Shown piece after piece: positions 52,299 through 61,480 of a DNA stretch of 64,000 nt. The position numbers and the translations under genes were made by a program. A model generated the notes under the pieces. That model was not told the origin of the DNA, searched no databases, and worked only from the letters and a program-made list of their open reading frames with translations. Origin of the DNA: Diploscapter coronatus. Its lineage: Eukaryota > Nematoda > Chromadorea > Rhabditida > Rhabditidae. The stretch covers positions 18,623,201 through 18,687,200 of the forward strand of contig OZ038422.1 of the NCBI GenBank assembly GCA_964036155.1, read 5' to 3'. The number at the start of each line of letters is the position of its first letter. Positions within the stretch are counted from its first letter, which is position 1.

Positions 52299-54138
52299 AT
52301 GCGGGGCGCCAATGCAATCCGACTGACAATCCACCTGCTGCTGTCAGGCGTCTATGCCTACATTTCCTGGTTCGACTATCAAATTATCGACTTTCGCTAT
52401 TTGCCGATTCCTGGACAATTTTTCTCGAAATGTGTTTGGCTAACGTCGCTTAACCTCGTAATGGTTTTAGTACTATTGTTGATGCCGAAACCTGGAAGGT
52501 CGAAAATGAGGGGAAAAATAATGAATTTTAGATTAATCTCTTTCTCATGTGCTATTTATCGATCTTCTAACCACTAAAAATAACTGAACTACTTTACACC
52601 TCCCAGATTTCGGCATCAACAATAAATAATAAATAAATCGGATTGGGGTTAGTATTTGAAAAAATTATAAACGAAATAAACTTTGAATTTCATTATCTAA
52701 CTCAGTTGAAGAAAAACTGCATTATTTAATTTTCCGACCGATAATGCTTATTCGTATTTATTTGAAGGTTTAAATTTTCAGTACGCCCAACTAATTCATA
52801 ATATAGCCGGCGTTCATGCATCCATTTATGGACCGTGGAGATATTTTCATTTTCTATCCAGGGGAATTGTCGGACCGTTAGGAATTGTATGTGATTATAA
52901 TAGATTTAAAAAAAATTAGTTTCCTATATAATAATTCCAGTCAGTATGTGCTTTGTTCTGGGCGCTTTATCTGCTAGAACCGAATACGTTGATGGCCGGA
53001 GATGCAGGGGAAATGCTGAGAAGAATGTTTTGGTATAATCATGGATTGGTAAGCTTAAAACATTATTAATTTGATCGATTAAAATATTAATGAGATGATA
53101 AATGAGTCCTTTCAATACAATTCTCTGAAGTTTCGATTTTTTTTTCAAATTATGAAAGACGAATCTTGTTAAAACTTGATTAAGCATTCTTTAATCTTAT
53201 GATACTTGTCAATTAGTAAATTATCTGAATTCTATTGAATCAATTGTCTAAATTGGTATGAAGAAGATAGCTAGCTACATGTGTCAGAACTTTTTCACCA
53301 ACATATTGTAGCCATCCGACAAATCGATTACTCTCAGAATTAGTGGCTGAAATTGGCATACGACTATTTGAGGTTTGCATCGAGAGAAGCATAAATACCC
53401 ACTCTCAAAATCATCGTTACTACTGGCCATCAGAGCGCAACATCCAACAATGATTTGTAGGTGGGAAATGAGAGATGCATTGCTCTGCCCTGACGCTATT
53501 TATATCCCCTCTCGATGCAATGTACGATTAGTCGTATGCGAATTTCCACCACTAATTCTGGGAGTGATCAACTCAATTTACCGGACGGATACTATAGTAG
53601 TTTATTTATTTAGCATACATTCCCTGTGATATGCGTTCTACTTGATCTGTTAATCTGGAATCATGGCCAGCCAACTCGGAAATCGACTCTTCTGCTTATT
53701 TCAATTCTTAGCACAATTTACGTGGCAGGGTAAACCGTTATTTTTTGACTCCTGAAAGTTAGACCAGTTAGGAGTCCTGCCATTAAGAAAGAGAAGTGAA
53801 TCTTCGTACTTTACAGACCCCATTTCATCCAGAAGCTGATCTTACTTTCCAATACACCCACTTTGATTTTAAAATAACTATTTTTATTTCGACTTCAGTG
53901 TCCACTACGTGCATTCAGTGAGCGGCTTCTGGGCCTATCCAATAATCGGACAGCTCCCTCCTCTATTCAGATCGCTTTTCCTCGTTGCTTGCATAATCTT
54001 CACTTATTTATGTTTCGTGGTTTTAAGTCAGGTACAAGTTTAATTTGTCTATCTTTGGAAGAATACATATTTCAGGTTCACTATATTTTCCATGGAAGAG
54101 AATACAGTAGCCGTACGAAAGTAACGAAAAGGCATTGA
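52299..54138 (+). CDS. AIG1/ADTRP-type (FAR-17a) membrane hydrolase, copy 1
   Basis: Six exons encode 227 residues with about six hydrophobic segments: MRGANAIRLTIHLLLSGVYA...CVWLTSLNL; YAQLIHNIAGVHASIYGPWR; SVCALFWALYLLEP...RRMFWYNHGL; HTFPVICVLLDLLIWNHGQP; VHYVHSVSGFWAYPIIGQLP; VHYIFHGREYSSRTKVTKRH, stop 54136-54138. The family (androgen-induced protein 1 and ADTRP) contains threonine hydrolases that cleave fatty-acid esters of hydroxy fatty acids. Both catalytic positions appear kept: Thr49 in WLTSLN and His125 in NHGLHTF, at the spacing expected from human AIG1 (Thr43/His134, from memory). The fourth exon starts after a TTTAG acceptor, just after a 250-bp MITE in the preceding intron. A second copy follows 295 bp downstream on the same strand. 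Membrane location and substrate are inferred from the family. Confidence 0.87.
53323..53572. mobile_element. MITE, about 250 bp, arms of about 70 bp
   Basis: TCGATTACTCTCAGAATTAG at the left pairs with TTGATCACTCCCAGAATTAG (reverse complement of the right). Pairing continues past CATACGACTA and GCATCGAGAG to about 70 bp with mismatches. It lies in the third intron of AIG1-like copy 1, 36 bp before the next exon. Confidence 0.85.
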
Positions 54139-54433
54139 ATGGGCATTTATCTATTATTCATTGGTGCTATTTTATGGGTTTTACAGATTCGCATAATTGT
54201 TTAAAATCTCCAAATTCTCAGAAGAGCATTGTTAATCGCATAATTTATGAAAAGCTGTGATAGTATTCAGAAAATATGATGATATTCTTCGTGCATTATC
54301 GTAACAACTCATTTCATAATAAATAATTTATTGTCAGAGGTTTGATTTTTGTGATGATCTCCTTGGTTCAATAAGTTAGCCATGAAATATCGATTTTGTT
54401 AAATAATTTAATCTTCTAGTTTCGAATTTTAGA
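54139..54433. other. Short spacer between the AIG1-like copies
   Basis: 295 bp, AT-rich, no gene. The spacing is compatible with either separate promoters or co-transcription. Confidence 0.4.
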
Positions 54434-56013
54434 ATGTCGATGCTATCAACGGCAGCCCGTCTTCTGCTGCACATTCCATGTTTCCTCCTCTATGCATACG
54501 CAGTCTGGTTCGGTCTCGGCTTCGTCACGGGGAAAATGCTGCCTATCCCCAATCAGCCCCTTTCGAGGTTCCTCTGGCTGACTGAAATCGACCTGTATCT
54601 TCAGATGGTCTATCATTTTTGGGGTATCTTTGCTTCTTTATCGGGTCCTTCAAGAACATTCCATCTCTTCGCTCGAACTATATCCGGACCATGCGGAGCA
54701 GTAAGACAAGACAGCTTTTCATGATAATAAAATGAGAAAAGTAATACATGAGTATCCTCCTTTAAATATAAAATGTCCATTTTGAGCAGTCAATGTATAG
54801 CGCAAAGTATTTTACAGGGTTGCTGACGGGCCAGTCCTAGAGAGGACGATCGTCAGAAACCCCTTGCGACCTACCCCCTATATATTTTTTTCGTCTGACG
54901 AAAGTGCTCCCTAGGTCTGTGACGGGCCCAATTTCTCGGACCCGCATGAAAATTGACAGTATTTTCAAATTTGAATTTTTTGCAGGAAACTGTTAGCCCT
55001 AGCAGATGGTCGTGGTTACATTATTTGTAGTTTTTCATGGGCTATCCAATACTGAAAACCCCATTCAATTTGGTCCAGAAATAAGAAAGTTATGAATTTT
55101 TCCCCGAGGCTGGGTTTCTCAAAACTTCAAACTACCGTAACCCTGTATACGATAACTTTTATGAAAAAATAAACCACACTATAATGATCAGCGTGAAAAA
55201 CTGACCAATATATGTGAAAATCAGCCAAATTTCCGGAAGTTCCGGTTTTTAGGAATCGGAACCGGACCCGACTTAAACTCGAAAAATGCGGGCCGGGTCG
55301 ACCCGGGTCCATCAACAACCCTGGTATTTTAATACTGTATATTAAAAATGCGCATATATGTATTAAATTCCGACTCTGACAAAAGGTCCTTATCATTTAT
55401 TTATTTAATGAGTTTTTGGATAAAGATGATAAAATATTGCTAAAATCTATTTTAAAAATTTAGCTAGTCGTGATATTATTCTGGGGCCTGTTCTTATTTG
55501 ATCCCAAGACTTTGTTCCCTGACAAGGAGAAAGAGCTGGAGCTTCTGAAGGAGACACTATTCAACAATACAATTGTAAGGAAATAAAGAACAACGGATCT
55601 CGAAATTCATTCTTCAGCATACATTACCATTGATTAGTGCAGTACTCGATTTGGCTGTTTGGAATCACGGAACTCCGTCGAGGAAAATTGCTCTCACTTG
55701 GGTTGGGACTTTCGTCGGACTTTATTTGATCGAGTAAATTCGCCTATTTCAAAAGGGAATCTTTCTTTTCAACTATTTAGACTTCACATAGTAAATCATT
55801 ATCTCAACGTGTGGCCTTATCCAATTCTCGGAATGCTCAATTTCCCACAGCGTTTGGGCTTCTTCGGAGCAGTATTCGTCGTTCTCTTCATTTGCTACAC
55901 GTTCCTGTCATTTGTAAGTGGTTTCAGTTTTTTTTTAATTATAAGAAATGGCATTTCAGATTCACAACGCAGTGCACGTTTCGGCTATTAAACTAAAGAC
56001 CAAGACGAAATAA
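54434..56013 (+). CDS. AIG1/ADTRP-type (FAR-17a) membrane hydrolase, copy 2
   Basis: Five coding exons, 226 residues, tandem paralogue of the gene at 52299-54138. Exon 1 reads MSMLSTAARLLLHIPCFLLY...MLPIPNQPLSRFLWLTEIDL through SGPCGA. Then VVILFWGLFLFDPKTLFPDK...LFNNTI; HTLPLISAVLDLAVWNHGTP...LYLIE; LHIVNHYLNVWPYPILGMLN...CYTFLSF; IHNAVHVSAIKLKTKTK, stop 56011-56013. The catalytic-type residues are Thr50 (WLTEID) and His127 (IHT). In copy 2 exon 1 spans what are exons 1 and 2 in copy 1, so one intron has been lost or gained. Intron 1 (about 54701-55462) contains a 509-bp hAT-like element. Both copies appear intact, which suggests divergence in expression or substrate rather than decay. Confidence 0.86.
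54815..55323. mobile_element. hAT-like non-autonomous element, 509 bp, perfect 8-bp duplication
   Basis: Left end CAGGGTTGCTGACGGGCCAG; right end (reverse complement) CAGGGTTGTTGATGGACCCG. Flanked by GTATTTTA on both sides (54807-54814 and 55324-55331). No transposase frame. Related fragments occur at 9040-9205 and 16190-16300. Confidence 0.93.
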
Positions 56014-56535
56014 TGCCGAATTATAAACTTTGGGGAAAAGTGATCATATGTGCAAACTTGTCGTACTAAATCAGCCGGTTTTTCAAGCCGAATAGCATTT
56101 ATATTAATTGAAATTTTATGCACGAACTTAAATCCATTAATTTATAGTCATTTTTTAAAAATCCAAATCATTTATTTCCAAGTTATTTTGAATTTCATTC
56201 AATTTCCCCATTTATGCAGCATTTGTGATAAGGTTAATGTGCATTTGAATTTTAAAAATTAAGTGCCATATCAGTGCTTACGTTACTCGAAAATTAATGT
56301 TTAGCGAGAATGTTGAGAATAAATAGTTCAAAGCAACTAATCGCTTGTTATTCTTTTCCGATGAAGATAAATGGACGATAAAACCATTATATGTGTGTAA
56401 AGGATGAGCAACTTTAAGTTTTGGGAGTAGAGTTTATTTGAGTGATCAGGCGCTATTTCCCATTACTTGAAAATCCACTTCTTCTTAAACCTATTCGATA
56501 TGATATTGAAGCAGATAGGTATAGTGCATTAATCC
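56014..56535. other. Intergenic region upstream of the LBP gene
   Basis: AT-rich, 522 bp. It should contain the promoter of the LBP gene. A frame at 56442-56666 overlaps the LBP start in another frame and is not supported. Confidence 0.4.
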
Positions 56536-57798
56536 ATGAAACTGTTCGAGTTGCATTATCTTGCAGCCTTGATGGCAATTATCTTCCCCTTAACAGTATC
56601 TTCGAACGATGTTCTGCCAGAAGGATTCTACGGTTCATTTACGTTGCAATATTCAGAAAACTATGACAAGTTCGCGAAACATAATGGTAATGCAGAGAAA
56701 ACCTTCTCTTTTAATTTGATCACATTGATACAGGCATCACATGGATCCATCAAATAGCTGCGAAAAAAATTCCAACGATCAAGTATTTTGCACGTGGCGC
56801 GGTACCTAATACGTACGTAATCAAATATGAAATAATGATTATCTAAATTTAAAAATTTCAGATTCAATTATTCGAAACGTATTGGACCATTTATTATCCT
56901 TGACTTTCCATCAGTTGAGCTGGATACTCCATTCTGGGATACTTTTGACAGGCGCGGGACGAATGAGGTTTAAAATTTTCAAGAGAATAATATTATTGAC
57001 AGATATTAGTTAAATTGAAACATCATAACTAAGATATATCGTTCATATCGTGGCATCGTTACCAATAAATAGTCTTACAAAGGGAAGTTCAGAAGTATCC
57101 GCCTCCGAATTGGCTCATTTTTCACTATAGATGTATTTTGTCACGCTGATCACGGATCTGAAATCAATAAATGCAATGATGGCCTCGCTGGCCTTGGGAA
57201 TCCTGAACGCTTTTATAATAGAGAAATAATGTATGCTAGTTTGAAATCTCAACTTCACATGCAATTTCTTCATTGCACAAAAGCGGTTTTCGGGATTGCC
57301 GAGGCCAGCGAGACTAACATTGCGCTTTTTGACTTCGGATTCGTCATCTACGCACTAAAATACCTCTATGGTGAAAAAGTCGACCAAATCGGAGGGGCGG
57401 ACACTTATGAAAGTTCCCTTGTTAGAATTATCTAAGAAACATCGTGACATTTTCTTGAGTTGTTTAGGCTTCATTATTTGCATCCAGTTGATAGTAATTC
57501 AGAAATGTCACAATATTTCTTGACTACCAATTAAAATGGTCTAATATTGGGAAAATTAGGGTATTTTAGCGAATGTTTTACCTACAAAATGACACTCTGA
57601 TCCACATCAAACAAAATCTCGATGTGCCTGGAATGGCCCCACAAAAAACATTCTATAATGTCGAAAAGGAGTTCGGTAAAAATTATTTAATAGAGGTAAA
57701 ATATTTATGCTAAAGTTGAAATATTTGTATTCTTTCAGCACAAAACGAGAGATGGTTATGAGTGCAAAATATTCTATAAGCAAATTCATCTACACTGA
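56536..57798 (+). CDS. Secreted fatty-acid-binding protein (nematode LBP-1 type)
   Basis: Five exons, about 173 residues. Exon 1: MKLFELHYLAALMAIIFPLT (signal peptide), then LPEGFYGSFTLQYSENYDKF and AKHNG, the hallmark N-terminus of the secreted nematode LBPs. Exon 2: ITWIHQIAAKKIPTIKYFAR. Exon 3: FNYSKRIGPFIILDFPSVEL...FDRRGTNE. Exon 4 (57570-57695): RMFYLQNDTLIHIKQNLDVP...KEFGKNYLIE. Exon 5 (57739-57798): HKTRDGYECKIFYKQIHLH and stop. The C-terminal exons align with LBP-1 in my recollection (LxEHHKP...FLIQ...RRFYKR). The protein should bind fatty acids in the body-cavity fluid (family knowledge). The 600-bp intron 3 is mostly a foldback transposon; without recognising it, the gene appears to run into false frames after exon 3. 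Confidence 0.8.
57077..57422. mobile_element. Foldback MITE, about 345 bp, inside LBP intron 3
   Basis: The left arm ACAAAGGGAAGTTCAGAAGT and the reverse-complemented right arm ACAAGGGAACTTTCATAAGT pair, and pairing continues with indels for about 150 bp per arm (CTCGCTGGCCT and AATCC are shared near the centre). The edges are TTA/TA-like. The 68-codon frame at 57229-57435 is part of it, not a gene. Confidence 0.85.
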
Positions 57799-60700
57799 TA
57801 TTAAAATGTTGAACCCAGAATTATCGGCTATGTCTTTGCGCATAAAATGTGTATTTTACGCAGAATATGTCGAGTTCCATAAAAACGAGTAACAGACTCA
57901 TATAGGAAAATGATAGTGATAAGATTTAGGCTTGAGGAAGGCTGGAATAGGTATGGATAAGAGGGCAGGTTCCGGGTAGGGGGTAATGTGAATAAGATAC
58001 TGTCTAATTCATCGTACCGATATTCATTTGAATTCCATTCAAAATCCAAAAGCCACTTGTTTCAATGAAAGAAAAACTGGGAATTAGCTTTTTACAATGT
58101 TCAGATATCACTTTTGTGCGCAACGACATACATCCGAATTATTTTATCCATTTTCATATGGTGCATGTACAAAATAATAGCATCGATCTTAAAATTATAA
58201 ATTTAGTACAAATGACATAACTTTTCTTTTATTTTAATAAGAAATAATCGTGAATTATTATGAAGTAGTTTGTTCATAAATTTTGATACTTTTGCTCGAA
58301 ATACAGGGTGCGTAAAGAGTTATTATATTTCAACTCAAATAGCCATAGAGACTGAATAATTCGGGCAATCAACTTGAAATTTTGTAATTACTAAATCTAC
58401 TCTACTACTAACAGAAAATAAATTTTACTCGAAAAAGTCTATTTGTACTACAAGAAGTTTAATGAAGGTATAGACTGCAACTATAAATTTTTTAAAATGC
58501 CTATTGATAGAGTTGCTCCATAATTTATCATTATTGCAAGCTATTTCGTCATTTTCCATTATTAAATCGACCCATTGTTCTAATTGTAAGTGTTCCATAG
58601 GCTCTAAATAAATATTGAGCATTTTTATTGCAATTTACAGTAGCATAGCCAAATGGCTGTTTGACTGGCGTTGGCCTCCGAATTGCCTGCGTGAGTTGTC
58701 TCTGCTCGTTTGCAGCTATTATTCTGGCTGCGTTAGCTGCCTTCTCCTTCCCTCCTCAGCCCCCTTTGCTTCTTTCCATGAGATGGCCCGTTTCCCTCGA
58801 ATTTTTGCCATTTCTTCTTCTATTTTTCATTTATCCCCCAGAGATGGTCTTCTAGCACTTGGAGTCGCGAGTCCCCACCCCCAAAAACTAAACGGGAAAC
58901 ACAAAATGGCTGCAGATTTGCTGGCGCAACGACATGCAGGTTTACATATCCAAAATGCCCTATTTCAATGTACAATTTGCAAGAATTTCCTTTCCTCAAT
59001 AAGTAATACATTTCCTGTTTTGGCATTTGCATTCCCTTTCCCATGCAAGATTTCTCCTCTGCAATTTGTTTTGAGCCATATCCACCCTCATTTCCATCTT
59101 TATCACTTCGTTTTACGAATCGTCAAGATACAATTCTCGATTTTATGCGGAATTTATACTTCGAAAATATAAAGATGCACCGAAACTTTGGCAATCTCAT
59201 AATCTAAACTATTTTTATTAATATTTAAATGGATTTTTATCCTTGAAGATGGGTTTTAATGAGAAAAATCTTGTTAGCTTACGACAAAACCTTCATTTTG
59301 ATGGAATATTTATGCGTAAAAATTGCCTTAACTTTTGATCATCTTAAAAAAAAAAGGTTGTGACTTGATCCGAATCGTACAGCTAAAGTGTTTATAAATT
59401 TTGAGAGGAAAATCTCTCAGATTGGCGAATTTCTTATTCATAGAGGCTGTGAAAAATATCTGCACTTAGAGTGGAGAGTGAGATTCGTAGTTTTTCATTT
59501 GTTTGTGGCTGGGCTTTTCTGCGTTTCTGGCTGAAATATTGGCCCCTTCAGATTTTTGTGGGAGAATGCCTCGAATGCAGCAGAAAAGAGGAGCGAAGCG
59601 GGGACAAATCTATGTAAATTCTGTGCTTAGAATGAAAGATGTCCTGCTGAAATTCGGCATTTCTGCAGCTGTTCCGAAAATTCCTCTACCAAAATATTCT
59701 CGGCCTTCATTTCATATTCATCTTCAACGCAGTTCAAATCTTCACTTTACACCTCGAAATAAATTCATTAAATTCTCGAATACCTTCATTTCGACATGCA
59801 ATTTGTGCAATTGTGCATAGCACGCGAACTCTTTGAGAGTCAAAGACGCGTATCTTTGTTTGAGTGAAATTGAAGGAAATAGCACAGGGAGTGGGAAAAT
59901 GTGAGGAGAGGAAGTCGTTGAGCTGCATGAAATATGCAATGCGCAATGGCACTGCTGCCCTGCCCTGCCTGCCCTCCTCACTACAGCCCATTCGCCCTGT
60001 CCTTTGTGCTTCAGCTTCTGCCCTTCTGCCTCACTCCTTCGCTTCTTCGCTCTTTCAGCATCTAATGGCCAGCGAGTAATCCATTTATTTAGTTTCCCTC
60101 TTCCCCTTTTCCTTCTCTCTCTCTCACACTGCCTTTTCCGTCGTCTCCTTTTCAGCTGCTTGTTTTCACAGCTAATCTTCAATTTTCTCGTGCCAAAATA
60201 CTCGATCACATGATCCAACGCGTCCTTCTTTCAGTTACTCATTAGAAGTTCTGTGCAATCATCTAGCTCGTGCCTTTCCCTCCCCTTCTCTTCACTCCCT
60301 TCCTTTCCCCTTACATCTGTTTCCTTTTCCGTAATCGATCTGCTTCTTTGCGTGTGTGGGAGTGCAGTCAGTGTTCTGCCATTTTCGTCTTCAGTCCCCT
60401 TCCCCCAAACATGCAGCTTCTCCTCCTTTCCACCCTACTCTTCTCCATCTGATTTGCCGTTCTTTCCTCGTTCTTGTCTGTGTTCGTCTAATTTTCGGTC
60501 CCTTCCCCATTTTGTCCCTGCCAATTCGGCAGTAGAAAAGCGTTTTCTTCGTTTCGGTCACTTTCAGTCAATTTGTTTCCTTATTCAGCAGCTTAGACGC
60601 ACTCTTTCAGCCGTGAATCATTGTTGCAGCGATAAACGGACGCATTTTCGTTCAATTTTCCTCTTTATTCTTCTCCTCCGAAAAGTTAAAGTTCATTCAT

Positions 60701-61480
60701 CGATTTTCTTTCTTATTTTTCGTATGTAAGCTGATATGCTGTGTTATGACAAATCCGTCTTTTTTACAAAAAGAATTCAATTATTTCTTTTATGAATCAT
60801 CTTTCCTTTTCATATGGCTACGAGTGCACAAGCTTTTCAGCCAGATTGGTGTAAATTAGTGGATTTTTGGATTGCGGGATTGCGGTATGTTGTTTAGAGA
60901 GACCCTTGTGCCAAATCAATGAAGCTCTCTGTCTCCCCCTTCCCATGTGCAGTCTCTCCCTCTCTGCTATGTCCCTCTCGCTTTGACTAGATCGAATAAC
61001 CTCCTCTTTCACTCTTCTTCATCTCGTAATGTGATGTAATTATCGTTGAGAGGATAGGAAATAGCCTCAGGCCGGCAGAGCAGCAGCAGCAGATAAAGAG
61101 GTCACAGGCGATACGAACTGAGAACTCAACTGCCAGAGAAACTACGGGTTGGAAGAGAGAAAGAGGGATGAAAGCTGAGGTTCGTCTGTCTCCCTTGCAA
61201 ATTCACTCCATTTTATCACACTTGTCATGGGAAATGTTTCTCACTCCCCCCATAGCTCGTTCCTCCATTTCACCACTATTATGCGTTGCATTTTGAGCAT
61301 TTGTGTCTGATTTATCTCCACTCCAATCCCACAATCTCTATCTCGAAATTTATCGTCAGATTTATATGTCGCAGCATCATAAAACGACCTCATTCATTTA
61401 ACTCTAATGAACTTTCTCTTCGCAAACTATTACATTAATTCGTCCAACAGTTGAATGTCCTTGCCTGTAGTATGAATGAA
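57799..61480. other. 3.7-kb region without a supported gene, pyrimidine-rich
   Basis: Composition changes sharply: 58680-58800 and especially 60040-60520 are C/T-rich on the plus strand, producing long Ser/Phe/Leu frames (158 codons at 60253-60729, 185 at 58615-59172) that read as low-complexity and share no family. At 61080 there is a short GCAGCAGCAGCAG run. It may hold noncoding first exons and regulatory DNA of the downstream leucine-rich-repeat gene; that is inference. Confidence 0.45.

Noticed and set aside
57142..57228. Frame MYFVTLITDLKSINAM as a continuation of the LBP gene
   Set aside because: It follows an AG and is in phase, but does not resemble LBP, ends at once and sits in the foldback; exon RMFYLQNDTLIHIKQ at 57570 fits the family.
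57229..57435. 68-codon frame MYASLKSQLHMQF...
   Set aside because: Lies within the inverted arms of the foldback element in the LBP intron.
58615..59172. 185-codon plus-strand frame
   Set aside because: Longest frame in the region, but low-complexity, with no recognisable domain and several overlapping frames on both strands.
60253..60729. 158-codon plus-strand frame
   Set aside because: It is created by a pyrimidine-rich tract (Ser/Phe/Leu/Pro only), with similar open frames in other phases nearby; not protein-like.
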